A stretch of DNA of 64,000 bases from an uncultured Clostridia bacterium (GTDB lineage: Bacteria > Bacillota > Clostridia > Oscillospirales > Acutalibacteraceae), in contig CANQEU010000005.1 in NCBI GenBank assembly GCA_947595635.1, forward strand, positions 1-64,000, read 5' to 3'. Both the position numbers and the translations under genes were made by a program. Below the pieces are notes generated by a model. That model made no database searches and was not told where the DNA came from. It worked only from the letters and a program-made list of their open reading frames with translations. Positions 10,140 through 20,009 of the stretch are shown here, piece after piece. Each line of letters begins with the position of its first letter. The first letter of the stretch is position 1.

Positions 10140-11210
10140 TTATTCCCCTCCGTTTTCACTTCTTAATTTTTCTTTTACTCTGTCTATCCCCACTGAGGAT
10201 TTTTTTCTTGCCTTGCCGCACCAAAACGGCATTTTTATAATTCCAATCAAGCTGCCTATTCCGTATGACAGATGCAGCAGAGGAAAAATGAACGGAAGAA
10301 AGCAAAACTGCGGCTGACGTCTTTGCGTTGCTATTGCTGCCGCCGTTATTGAAATATCAAACACAAGATACAGAGCCGCGAGAATTATAAGAGGAAAACA
10401 AACCCCGACAAGGCACAGCAGTGAAAACAAAACAAGAGCGCAAACAAAAGCAAGCGGTGCAAGGTGAAACAATGATATGCACCCCGGACAAACTCCGAGC
10501 GTCAGAGCCACCCAAAGTCCGTTGCCGAATTTCTGCTTTATCATTCCGGGCAGGGTGCTTCTTATATACTGAAACGATTTTATGTTAGGGTCGCAGCATA
10601 TTTTATAGCCTGCTTTTCTTATCCTGTAGTGCATCTCGTTATCCTCTGTGCGGCCGAGCTGTTCGTTAAATCCGCCTACCTTTGCAAACACCTCTCGCCT
10701 GTACGCCCCGTGAAATATAGAATCCACATACTGCTTTTTTGTGTTTTCACGTCTGTAAACAGCGAAAGAACTGCCGAAAAGCGATTCCTCAGCCGCAAGC
10801 AGAGTAAGCTGCCACGGCGTTTCGTTCTTTGCCTTTGCCGGTCTGCCTCCGCCGCACACATATTCTCCGTCGCTGATACACTTTGCGTTTTTGCTGATGA
10901 AATCAGTCGGTATCGAGCTGTGCGCGTCAAGACGTATTATAACGTCGCCGTCTGAGTTTATTATTGCGGTATTCCACGCCCCTGCCTGAAGCCCAAGCTT
11001 GCAGTCAACGACCGAAACGCTGTGATAGTCTTTGTTTTTTTCCGCGAAATCGAGCATAAGCTTTTTTGTTCTGTCGGTTGAACAGTTGTTTACAAGAACT
11101 ATCTGTGTGTCGGACTTAGGATAATCCTGCGCCATTATATTTTTAAACAGACCCTCAAGTGAATTTTCCTCATTGAAGGCTATAATACATAGTGAAATCA
11201 ACATATTCAT
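10140..11210 (-). CDS. Family 2 glycosyltransferase with C-terminal TM segments
   Basis: SLCIIAFNEENSLEGL...VNNCSTD..., IIRLDAHS, GGFNEQLGRTEDNEMHYR. Confidence 0.88.
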   Translation of the reverse strand: MNMLISLCIIAFNEENSLEGLFKNIMAQDYPKSDTQIVLVNNCSTDRTKKLMLDFAEKNKDYHSVSVVDCKLGLQAGAWNTAIINSDGDVIIRLDAHSSIPTDFISKNAKCISDGEYVCGGGRPAKAKNETPWQLTLLAAEESLFGSSFAVYRRENTKKQYVDSIFHGAYRREVFAKVGGFNEQLGRTEDNEMHYRIRKAGYKICCDPNIKSFQYIRSTLPGMIKQKFGNGLWVALTLGVCPGCISLFHLAPLAFVCALVLFSLLCLVGVCFPLIILAALYLVFDISITAAAIATQRRQPQFCFLPFIFPLLHLSYGIGSLIGIIKMPFWCGKARKKSSVGIDRVKEKLRSENGGE

Positions 11211-12085
11211 ACTCCGCCAAACGCGTTTTGCGCGTTTATCTGCTCTCCGCCGTGTAAATCCGTAAAGCTCTGCACGGCGCTGTTTTCCTGTTCAATTTTT
11301 ATTATCCACTTTGCGCTGTTGGCAAACGACACAAGCATATACGGCGCGGCATACAGCAGAGGCAGGAAGAAAAAGCATAGCAAAAGCCACGGAACAAACG
11401 ACGCCAAAAGCTGAAGATATTTTTTCATATTGTTTTTCATATACAAAGCCGAGATTTTTATAATTTGCATATGACTTGTGTTTTTATCTGCTTCTATAAA
11501 AAGATACTGCGCAAGAAAGTATTTTGCGGTAAGGCAAAAATAAATTATTATACCGCAGGCTGCAAGCAGTATTCCGGCAGTAAGAAGGCAATTGGAAAGA
11601 AATGCGTTTTTCGTTCCGCTTGCGGCAAAATATGATGAAAACGATATACATATTATTGCCGGACAAAAGCTGACAAACGCCCATAAAAGCTTTTTTGCAG
11701 TCAGCAAAATATTAAAGCTTAAAGCGTCAAAATATCGCCCCGATGAAAAATAATATAAAACGTCCGAAAACCGTGCCCGTTCACCGCCGGCTATTTTAAG
11801 CGACGCCTTTTTAATACCTGTTATAAGCGGCAGAAACAGCACGATACATATTATGCGCAGCATTTCGATAAGAAAGCAGACAGCGGCGTTGAGCGGCATT
11901 TCTTCAAACGCCTTTATAAAGCCCCGGACGCCTATTCTGTCCATTCCTAAAAACGGAATGCAAATTTCTATACAGTCCGAAATCATTATTGGAATAAAAA
12001 TCGCAAACACGGCGGCTATAAGCACACCCCAGTTGCCCTTTAAAAATTCTCTCGCCTGTTTTTTTACAACAAAACTACCGCTCAT
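11207..12085 (-). CDS. Multi-pass membrane protein of unknown function
   Basis: Several hydrophobic segments; 4-nt overlap with GT2 gene. Confidence 0.65.
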   Translation of the reverse strand: MSGSFVVKKQAREFLKGNWGVLIAAVFAIFIPIMISDCIEICIPFLGMDRIGVRGFIKAFEEMPLNAAVCFLIEMLRIICIVLFLPLITGIKKASLKIAGGERARFSDVLYYFSSGRYFDALSFNILLTAKKLLWAFVSFCPAIICISFSSYFAASGTKNAFLSNCLLTAGILLAACGIIIYFCLTAKYFLAQYLFIEADKNTSHMQIIKISALYMKNNMKKYLQLLASFVPWLLLCFFFLPLLYAAPYMLVSFANSAKWIIKIEQENSAVQSFTDLHGGEQINAQNAFGGV

Positions 12086-12097
12086 ATTTACTCCTTA

Positions 12098-13471
12098 TCA
12101 GTCGCAATTAAGCATATCGTACATAGCCTGCAAACAAATTTGTGCATGAAGGAAAAATTTTTCCTCGTCAAGCGATTCATCGCTGTTGTGCATACGGCAG
12201 GTATCGTCGGGAAATACAGGGCCGAACGCTACTCCCCTGCCGCCAAGCTTCCTCGCGTATGTTCCGCCGCCTGTAGAATAAACAGCCGGTTCTTCGCCGG
12301 TCACTGATTTATAAGATGATTTTAAAAGCTTTATAAGCGGCGAAGAATCACCGAGATGCAGAGGCTTTTCGTGATTAAGCATTCTTATTTTAAGCCCCTC
12401 CTTTTCTGCTGCTTTTCTTATTCTGTAAAAAATCGCGTCGCTGTCCATAGTTACGGGATAGCGCACGTCAATTGCCGCCTTAGCCGAATTTTCAAGAATG
12501 CTCACCATACTAAGGCACAAGCTGAGTGCGCCCGACGCGCTGTCACGCATTTTTATGCCAAGTGAATTTCCGTTTGTTTCAAGTCCGATAGCGCTGTCGA
12601 TAAATCCAACGAGCGACCCAAGCCCGTTATAGCCGAAATTGGACGTAAGCAGGTCGATAAGCTGCGCCGCCGCATTGACCCCGTTTTCAGGCTCGCAGGC
12701 GTGAGAGGCTTTTCCCGTTGCTATTATCATCATACCGTCTATCGTGTATTTAAACTCAAAATCCACATTGTCCTTTGCGTCCGCAAAGCGGTAAAGCTGG
12801 TGCTCGTCTGACTCCGAGCAGTCAAGCAGGACATATGCTTTATCCGGCACCGCGTTCAGAGCATTGCCTGCCTTAAATTCATTAAGGAACGTGCCGTCGT
12901 TGTCAGCCGCCTCTATTTCAATCTGCATTATGCCCTTTTCGCCTACGCATATGCCATAGCTGCTGTCGGGCGTAAAGCTCATATCCGGCAGCGGATTTGT
13001 TTCAAAATAAGTTTCGATACATTTCATATCAAGCTCTTCTCTTGTTCCGTATATCGCGCGCAGAGTGTTTTTGCCCGCAACACCCTCGTCCTTTAAAGCC
13101 TTAAGGCAATACAGAGCTATTATCGCGGCTCCCTTGTCGTCGGCAATTCCTCTGCCGTAAAGTCTGCCGTCGCGCTGTGAAAGCTCAAACGCGTCACTGC
13201 TCCAACCGGAGCCTGCCGGCACAACGTCAAGATGAGTTAAAACTCCGCAAAGCTTTCCGCCGTTTCCATACTGCACATGACCTGCAATATTTTCGACGTT
13301 TTGTGCTTCAAGACCCATCTCCGAGGCACGGCTTAAAATAAACTCAAGCGCCCTCTGCGTTTCCTCCTGTGACTGAGAAGCAACTGATTTTATGGCGATA
13401 AGCGTTTTTAAATCCTTTAAAATATCTTCTTTATAGTTTAATATTTTTTCTCCGAATGACAATAATTCCAT
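12098..13471 (-). CDS. pepV: M20 family peptidase (PepV-like dipeptidase)
   Basis: [39 protein letters not shown]. Confidence 0.88.
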   Translation of the reverse strand: MELLSFGEKILNYKEDILKDLKTLIAIKSVASQSQEETQRALEFILSRASEMGLEAQNVENIAGHVQYGNGGKLCGVLTHLDVVPAGSGWSSDAFELSQRDGRLYGRGIADDKGAAIIALYCLKALKDEGVAGKNTLRAIYGTREELDMKCIETYFETNPLPDMSFTPDSSYGICVGEKGIMQIEIEAADNDGTFLNEFKAGNALNAVPDKAYVLLDCSESDEHQLYRFADAKDNVDFEFKYTIDGMMIIATGKASHACEPENGVNAAAQLIDLLTSNFGYNGLGSLVGFIDSAIGLETNGNSLGIKMRDSASGALSLCLSMVSILENSAKAAIDVRYPVTMDSDAIFYRIRKAAEKEGLKIRMLNHEKPLHLGDSSPLIKLLKSSYKSVTGEEPAVYSTGGGTYARKLGGRGVAFGPVFPDDTCRMHNSDESLDEEKFFLHAQICLQAMYDMLNCD

Positions 13472-13486
13472 CTCCCGTAAAATATT

Positions 13487-16039
13487 TTATTGCCGGTTTA
13501 TATCGATCTCGCCGTTTTCATCGGCAGTACCGTCCGGCAGGGCGCTGTCGCTGTCATACAGCTTGTTATCCACCCTTATGCGCTTTATTTCCTCCTGAGC
13601 CGGAGCCTTCCCCTTTTGTTTGCATTTAACAATAAATACCGCTCTCTTTTCAGCAGTACGGCGCTTATTTTTAAAGAATATCATATAAATTATAAATGCT
13701 GCGACCGCTGCCGCTGAAATTATCATACCAGCGCCAAGCCCCGGAGTTTTATAGGTAAAGCTTATTTCGTTTAACTGTCCTCCCTTTACACGAACAGCCA
13801 TAAAGCCTATCGACGACTTTTCAATGTCTGCGCTCTCGCCGTTAACCTCGGCGCTCCAGCCCTTTTCAAACGGAACAGAGAAAAACATCAGCTTGTCGTC
13901 CTTTGTATCGCTGAGGTCTGCCACCGCCGAAAAGCCTGTGTTTGAATATTTAAAATCAGTACAGGTGAGCGCTTTTCTGTTGTTGCAGTCGTTTATATAT
14001 TCAGACTGAGAATATCTGAATTTGCTGCCGTCCACCACTTTGCCGTCTGTTATATCCTTATATTTTTCAATCTGTTCATCGGAAAGCACCATTGCCTTAA
14101 GAAGAGCAAGATGACGGTTGCTTGTGCTTATATCCTCAAAATCGCTTTCTGAAATATACTCGTCATAGGTAAATCCCATGGGAATATAATTTTTGTTTTC
14201 ATAAACGGCATATCCGTTCATTCTTCCGTAATAATCATATTCGGGCATAAGCGTTACTCCGTCCTCATCCGAGAAGGATTCGGTGTCCTCTATATAATCA
14301 AACAGCCAGTGAACGGAAAGAAAGCTTCTTAGTCCGTAGGTCGATGTATCGGGGCGAGAGCCAACGTCTCTGATAACTCCGACCTTTGGGTAAAATTCCA
14401 TTACCGAGCCGGGAACTATGCTGTGAAACGCCTGTATATTCGGTATCTGGAAAAACATACCCGTATTGTCCATACATTCATAGAAATCGCTGCGCGCAAC
14501 GTCGGTATCGGGCAGAGTTATTTCCTCCTGCTTATTTATAAGGTGTTCTATTATATAGCTGTGTGAGTTATAGCTGTGCGCCTTGCCCAGTCCGAGAATA
14601 TAAACCGAATAAACAACGCTTACAAGCGCAACCGACAGATAGCATGCACCGATAAACACCCTTCTGTTTTTCTTCCACAGCTTCAGCAAAACCATAAGCA
14701 ATGCCGTGCAAATCAGCGCTATGGCAACATACGTCCAAAATCTGTCGGGATACTCCTCAAGCCCATACTGCGACACAAGCTCGCCGTTATCATTCTTGAC
14801 CTTATGCGGAATAAAGCCTATGCCAACGGCAATGCCAAGAGTTATCACCGTGCTCCAGATAAGCGCTCTCTTCCAGTTTATATTTACGCTGTCCAATCCC
14901 GAAACGGTTGCAAGCGACATAATAAGCGTGAGCATATAAAACCATCTTGCATAGTATGTTGCGTTGAACATCTGAAACATACAGTTTAAAATCGGTACAA
15001 ATGCAAAAACAAGAAGCAGAACCGTAAGCTTTTTTATCCAGTTGGTGTATTTTTTTGACTGTAGAAAAGCTATTGTTCCCGTCATACCGAACAGCGGCAG
15101 CCATGCGGCAATGCTCGCCCATTTTGACTGTGAATCGGGCGTGAAGTTCGGCCTTGCCGGAATATCCGGCGGAAAGAACAGACTTGTGAAAATATGCATA
15201 TATCTCTGCGCGGGGTCATACAAAAGCGCGTCCCAGCCCTCAGGGGCGTTTGAAACTCTCGGATTTTGTATAACCGCCATAACAGTAGGCACAAGAAGCA
15301 CGGCTGTTGCCGAAAAGCCTATTACTACCTCCGCGGCAAGCCGTATAAAGCAGCGCAAATTCAGTTTATATCCACCTGTAATAATACGCAGGAACCAATA
15401 AATTATTACAAACACTACCTGTCCCACAAAGAAATAGTAGTTTAATATGCAGGAGGCAAAAACAGCAACGGCAACTATTCCTCTGCGTCCGGTTTCCATA
15501 TATTCATCAAGCGCGGCAAGCAAGAACGGGAATATCATTATTGCCTCGTGAAAATGATTGAAGAATATATTGTATATCGAAAAGCCGGAAAAGGCGTAAA
15601 GCATTCCGCCTATAACGGCAAAATTTTTGTTTCTCACATATCTGCGCATAAAAAGGTATGCGCCGAGAGAAGCAAGGCTCATCTTCAAAACGAGCATGGG
15701 CGCCATAAGATAGGGTACCGCCTCGCTCGGAAACAAAAGCGTCAGCCAAAAGAACGGGCTGCCAAGGTTATAAAAGGTGTAAGAGCCTATTATGTTCGCG
15801 CCAAGGTCTGTCGTATGGCTCCAGCCGATATTTCCGCTTAATATGCTGTCGTGTATCATCTGATAAAACGGTACTTGCTGCACGTTGAAATCGCCGTAAT
15901 ACAGAAACAGACCGTAATCATATATCACAAACGGCAGGAAAATGACCACCGCCGTAAGCATTGGGATAAAAAGCGCGAGAACCCAGTATTTTTTATTTTT
16001 TTGCGCTGCTGTACTTAATCTTGCTGCTTTCACGGGCAA
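13487..16039 (-). CDS. YfhO family multi-pass membrane protein
   Basis: 'GDFNVQQVPFYQMIHDSIL...GANIIGSYTFYNLGSPF' and many TM segments; extracytoplasmic C-terminal region. Confidence 0.85.
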   Translation of the reverse strand: MPVKAARLSTAAQKNKKYWVLALFIPMLTAVVIFLPFVIYDYGLFLYYGDFNVQQVPFYQMIHDSILSGNIGWSHTTDLGANIIGSYTFYNLGSPFFWLTLLFPSEAVPYLMAPMLVLKMSLASLGAYLFMRRYVRNKNFAVIGGMLYAFSGFSIYNIFFNHFHEAIMIFPFLLAALDEYMETGRRGIVAVAVFASCILNYYFFVGQVVFVIIYWFLRIITGGYKLNLRCFIRLAAEVVIGFSATAVLLVPTVMAVIQNPRVSNAPEGWDALLYDPAQRYMHIFTSLFFPPDIPARPNFTPDSQSKWASIAAWLPLFGMTGTIAFLQSKKYTNWIKKLTVLLLVFAFVPILNCMFQMFNATYYARWFYMLTLIMSLATVSGLDSVNINWKRALIWSTVITLGIAVGIGFIPHKVKNDNGELVSQYGLEEYPDRFWTYVAIALICTALLMVLLKLWKKNRRVFIGACYLSVALVSVVYSVYILGLGKAHSYNSHSYIIEHLINKQEEITLPDTDVARSDFYECMDNTGMFFQIPNIQAFHSIVPGSVMEFYPKVGVIRDVGSRPDTSTYGLRSFLSVHWLFDYIEDTESFSDEDGVTLMPEYDYYGRMNGYAVYENKNYIPMGFTYDEYISESDFEDISTSNRHLALLKAMVLSDEQIEKYKDITDGKVVDGSKFRYSQSEYINDCNNRKALTCTDFKYSNTGFSAVADLSDTKDDKLMFFSVPFEKGWSAEVNGESADIEKSSIGFMAVRVKGGQLNEISFTYKTPGLGAGMIISAAAVAAFIIYMIFFKNKRRTAEKRAVFIVKCKQKGKAPAQEEIKRIRVDNKLYDSDSALPDGTADENGEIDINRQ

Positions 16040-16347
16040 GGTACCCCTTTCTTTTCGATGAAATCCATTTAATTACATAATACCCTCATTTTAACTTTAT
16101 TATTATATCATAAAAAGAAGTCTGTTGCACTATTTTGAGAAGATTTTACAAATAATTAATTGTTGAAAAGCCATATACATTTAGTGTAAAATATATATAA
16201 AGCTGCGCGGCCGTATTAAAATTTAAAAATCCGCCCGACAATACGCCGCGGCGGTTTTATAAGCGAAGCCCTTATCCTTTCCCCGAAAAGCACTGTCGGC
16301 GGCAGAGCTATACGGGCATTTAAATCATTAACAATACGGAGGATTTT

Positions 16348-16929
16348 ATGAAAAATAATACATTTTTTGCGATGCTTTCACGAATGAAATACATAAACCG
16401 TTGGGGACTTATGAACTGCACCCAGCGCGAAAACCTTAGCGAGCACAGTCTTGAAACAGCAATTATAGCTCACGCACTCGCCATAATAGGCAACAAACGG
16501 CTAAACAAAAATATCGACGCCGACCGTGTTGCCGTTGCCGCGATTTTCCACGATTGCAGCGAAATAATCACAGGCGATATGCCAACGCCGATAAAATATT
16601 ATAACGAGCAAATAAAAAATGTATATAAGGATATTGAAAACGCGGCTTCAGACAAGCTTTTAAGCAAGCTTCCGGACGATTTGCGGGAAGAATACTCACC
16701 TTTTCTTACACATAACGAAAAAAATTATGAGCTTTATAAATATGTAAAGGCAGCGGACAAGCTTTCGGCGCTTATAAAATGTATCGAGGAGCTTAAAATG
16801 GGAAACGAAGAATTTAAAACGGCTAAGCAGTCGATATTAAGCGCGATAGAAAAACTCGGCGTTGAGGAAGCGGCAATTTTTATGGAGGAATTTTTGCCCG
16901 CATATTCGCTTACGCTTGACGAACAGTAA
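16348..16929 (+). CDS. YfbR-like HD-domain 5'-nucleotidase
   Basis: NLSEHSLETAIIAHAL, FHDCSEIITGDMPTPIKY. Confidence 0.88.
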   Translation: MKNNTFFAMLSRMKYINRWGLMNCTQRENLSEHSLETAIIAHALAIIGNKRLNKNIDADRVAVAAIFHDCSEIITGDMPTPIKYYNEQIKNVYKDIENAASDKLLSKLPDDLREEYSPFLTHNEKNYELYKYVKAADKLSALIKCIEELKMGNEEFKTAKQSILSAIEKLGVEEAAIFMEEFLPAYSLTLDEQ

Positions 16930-16948
16930 GAGAGATTATTTATTAATT

Positions 16949-17013
16949 ACGGCATTACGGCGGCATTTTGAAAAAAACAAAATGCCGCCGCCTCTTTTGG
17001 GCGGCGGACATTT
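16949..17013. terminator. Terminator-like hairpins between convergent genes
   Basis: GGCGGCATTTTG-N7-CAAAATGCCGCC and CCGCCGCC-TCTTTT-GGGCGGCGG, mutually exclusive. Confidence 0.6.
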
Positions 17014-17039
17014 TATGCCGAATTATATTCAATATAAAA

Positions 17040-17240
17040 TCAAATAACCTTATATCCCTTGTCCTCTACGGCTTTTTTTAAAACATCGTCGGAAACATCG
17101 GAGCTTAATGTTACAACGGCAGTGCCGCTTGTATGACTTACCTCGGCGTTATCCACCTGCTCAAGCTCCTCAAGAGCGTTCTTGACGGTTGCCTCGCAGT
17201 GCGGACACATCATTCCCTCGATTTTAAGCGTCTTAGTCAT
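17040..17240 (-). CDS. copZ: Possible internally initiated CopZ-like copper chaperone (66 aa) inside copA
   Basis: ATG at 17240 preceded by AAAGAGGTGATGAAAAG; encodes a complete HMA domain of CopZ size. Confidence 0.5.
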   Translation of the reverse strand: MTKTLKIEGMMCPHCEATVKNALEELEQVDNAEVSHTSGTAVVTLSSDVSDDVLKKAVEDKGYKVI

Positions 17241-19559
17241 CTTTTCATCACCTCTTTCCTCTTTAATATGTCTTTGCTTTATTCTTTTGTCTTTCTTTGA
17301 GCTGTGTATTTTAAACAAATTCAGCCTCAGCGCGTTTATAACAACACAAAAGCTTGAAAGGCTCATTGCGGCGGCGCCGAACATAGGATTGAGCTGCCAG
17401 CCGAGCAGCGGTATGAAAAGCCCTGCGGCAAGCGGAATGCCAAGGGTGTTGTAAATAAACGCCCAAAAAAGATTTTCGTGAATATTCCTTATAGCGGCTC
17501 GGCTCAGTCTTATCGCCGCCGGAACATCTCTTAATCTGCTCTTCATCAGCACTATATCCGCGGCGTCTATTGCAATATCGGTTCCTGCTCCTATCGCTAT
17601 TCCTATATCGGCTCTTGTAAGAGCCGGAGCGTCGTTAATGCCGTCGCCTACCATTGCGACAGAGCCTTGCTTTTTAAGGCTTAGTATTACCTTTTCCTTG
17701 CCGTCGGGCATAACGCCGGCTATTACCTCGTCAACTCCTGCCTGTTTGCCTATAGCCCTTGCCGTTCGCTCGTTGTCGCCCGTAAGCATAACTACCTTTA
17801 CTCCCATATTCTTCAATTCGGCAACGGCTTCCCGGCTGTCGTCTTTAATTACGTCCGCAACGGCTATTATACCGGCAATCTCTGTGCCGGACGAAAAAAA
17901 CATAGGCGTTTTGCCGCTTTCGGCAAGCGAGTCCGCCCTTTCGGCCGCAGGCACCGTAATTTTTGCGCTTTCTCCAACAAACGCCATATTTCCGCCGGCA
18001 AGCCTTTTTCCGCCGCAATCGGCTGTTAGCCCGTTACCCGGCAACGCCTTAAAGCCGTCCACCTCAAGGCGCGCAGTTCCCCTTTTCTCCGCCTCTTTAA
18101 TAACGGCTCTCGCAAGAGGATGCTCGCTTTTGCTCTCAAGCGAATAAGCAAGGGATAAAAGAGCGTTTTCATCAAAATCTCCAAACGGTATTATATCGGT
18201 GACTACAGGCTCTCCGCGCGTTATGGTTCCTGTTTTGTCAAGAGCCGCAACGCTCACCTTGCCTGCCGCCTCAAGCGACTGCGCCGTTTTAAAAAGTATT
18301 CCGTTTCTTGCGCCCACTCCGCTGCCCACCATTATGGCGACCGGCGTTGCAAGTCCGAGAGCGCACGGGCAGCTTATTACAAGCACAGAGATTCCCCTTG
18401 CCAAAGCAAAGCCTATACCTGCGCCGCAGGCAAGCCAGATTATAAAAGCCGCCGCGGCGATTGCTATTACTATAGGCACAAACACTCCCGACACCTTATC
18501 CGCGATTTTTGCAATCGGCGCTTTTGTCGCGGCGGCGTCGCTTACCATTTTTATTATCTGAGAAATGGCGGTATCCTCGCCCACCTTAACCGCTCTGCAC
18601 CTGATATAGCCGGATTGGTTCAGCGTTGCCGCAGAAACAGCGCTGCCTGCCTCTTTGTCTACGGGAATGCTCTCGCCTGTAAGCGCCGATTCATTTACGG
18701 CTGTGCTGCCCTCCGTTACCACTCCGTCGACGGGTATATTCTCACCTGGACGGACTACAAATATATCGCCCTCTTTAACCTCGTCAACAGGCACCTCGGT
18801 TTCCACGCCGTCCTTTATGATAACCGCGCTCTTTGGCGCAAGCTTCATAAGGCTCTTAAGCGCGTCCGTCGTTCTGCCCTTTGAATATGCTTCAAGCGTT
18901 TTTCCCACGGTTATCAGCGTCAGTATAGTTCCGGCAGACTCAAAATACATCTCGTGCATATACATCATAACGCCGCTCATATCTCCCCTGAGCTGTGCGT
19001 CCGTCATTGCAAAGAGGGCGTATGTGCTGTATATAAATGCCGCGCCGGAGCCAAGGGCAACAAGTGTATCCATATTGGGCGCACCGTGCAAAAGCCCCTT
19101 AAATCCGCTTATAAAAAATTTTTGGTTTATTACCATTATTATCACTGTCAGCAATAGCTGCAAAAGTCCGAGCGCAACGTGATTTTCGGCAAGGAACGGC
19201 GGAAGAGGCCAATTCCACATCATATGACCCATAGAGATATACATAAGAGCCGCCAGAAAAACAACCGACACTATCAGCCTGCGCCTGAGCACAGGCGTTT
19301 CCCTGTCCTTAAGCGCGTCATCAGCGACGTTATCGGCTGAATTTCGTTTTTCGTTTTTTCCGCCCTTTGCTTTCGCGCTATATCCGGCAGCCTCAACAGC
19401 CGCTATCACATCTTCGTCTGAAGCGCTGCCCTCAACGCCCATTGAATTTGTTAAAAGGCTGACAGAGCACGAGGTAACCCCGTCCACCTTCAGCACAGCC
19501 TTTTCAACCCTTGCGCTGCAGGCGGCGCAGCTCATACCTGTCACTGCAAATTGCCTCAT
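17040..19559 (-). CDS. copA: Copper-type P1B ATPase (CopA) with N-terminal HMA and C-terminal CopZ-like HMA domain
   Basis: N-terminal GMSCAACSARVEKA, CPC in SCPCALGLATP, DKTGTIT, GDGINDAPAL; C-terminal MTKTLKIEGMMCPHCEATV. Confidence 0.93.
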   Translation of the reverse strand: MRQFAVTGMSCAACSARVEKAVLKVDGVTSCSVSLLTNSMGVEGSASDEDVIAAVEAAGYSAKAKGGKNEKRNSADNVADDALKDRETPVLRRRLIVSVVFLAALMYISMGHMMWNWPLPPFLAENHVALGLLQLLLTVIIMVINQKFFISGFKGLLHGAPNMDTLVALGSGAAFIYSTYALFAMTDAQLRGDMSGVMMYMHEMYFESAGTILTLITVGKTLEAYSKGRTTDALKSLMKLAPKSAVIIKDGVETEVPVDEVKEGDIFVVRPGENIPVDGVVTEGSTAVNESALTGESIPVDKEAGSAVSAATLNQSGYIRCRAVKVGEDTAISQIIKMVSDAAATKAPIAKIADKVSGVFVPIVIAIAAAAFIIWLACGAGIGFALARGISVLVISCPCALGLATPVAIMVGSGVGARNGILFKTAQSLEAAGKVSVAALDKTGTITRGEPVVTDIIPFGDFDENALLSLAYSLESKSEHPLARAVIKEAEKRGTARLEVDGFKALPGNGLTADCGGKRLAGGNMAFVGESAKITVPAAERADSLAESGKTPMFFSSGTEIAGIIAVADVIKDDSREAVAELKNMGVKVVMLTGDNERTARAIGKQAGVDEVIAGVMPDGKEKVILSLKKQGSVAMVGDGINDAPALTRADIGIAIGAGTDIAIDAADIVLMKSRLRDVPAAIRLSRAAIRNIHENLFWAFIYNTLGIPLAAGLFIPLLGWQLNPMFGAAAMSLSSFCVVINALRLNLFKIHSSKKDKRIKQRHIKEERGDEKMTKTLKIEGMMCPHCEATVKNALEELEQVDNAEVSHTSGTAVVTLSSDVSDDVLKKAVEDKGYKVI

Positions 19560-19570
19560 TATATCACTCC

Positions 19571-19873
19571 CTATTTCATAAGCCTTTGAAGCGTCGCAAC
19601 AAGCTCGTCAATAGTATCGTCCTTGCCGGCGCGAATATCCTCTGCAACGCAGGTTCTTATGTGATTTGAAAGCAGTTCCCTGTTAAACGCATTAAGCGCG
19701 GCGTTTACCGCTGAAACCTGTATGAGAATATCGGTGCAGTAGGCATTTTTCTCCACCATTCCTCTTATTCCGCGTATCTGACCCTCAATGCGGCTTAGGC
19801 GGTTTATAAGCTTTTTATATTCCTGCTCGGAGCGCTCCTTGGTTTTGTGAGACAAGCAGCATTCGCCCTCCAT
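19571..19873 (-). CDS. csoR: CsoR-type copper-sensing repressor
   Basis: DUF156 fold: LSRIEGQIRGIRGMVEKNAYCTDILIQVSAV...NHIRTCV; upstream of copA. Confidence 0.92.
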   Translation of the reverse strand: MEGECCLSHKTKERSEQEYKKLINRLSRIEGQIRGIRGMVEKNAYCTDILIQVSAVNAALNAFNRELLSNHIRTCVAEDIRAGKDDTIDELVATLQRLMK

Positions 19874-19914
19874 ATAATGATCACTCCTATTATTTTTATT
19901 TATTCATCTGCTAA

Positions 19915-19944
19915 TATAATATACCCCTTGGGGGTATATGTCAA
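19915..19944 (-). promoter_or_regulatory. csoR-copA promoter with CsoR operator in the spacer
   Basis: Minus strand TTGACA-17-TATTAT; spacer carries the palindrome ATATACCCC-CAA-GGGGTATAT. Confidence 0.8.
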
Positions 19945-20009
19945 GCAAAAATTAAAAACGGCCGTCCTGTTTATCAAAGACAAGACAGCCGCAATGCTAT
20001 TTGTTTTTA

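Noticed and set aside
18655-19182. Long plus-strand ORFs opposite copA (for example 175 aa) and similar antisense ORFs elsewhere
   Set aside because: Antisense shadows of highly coding minus-strand genes; no SD and no recognisable domains.
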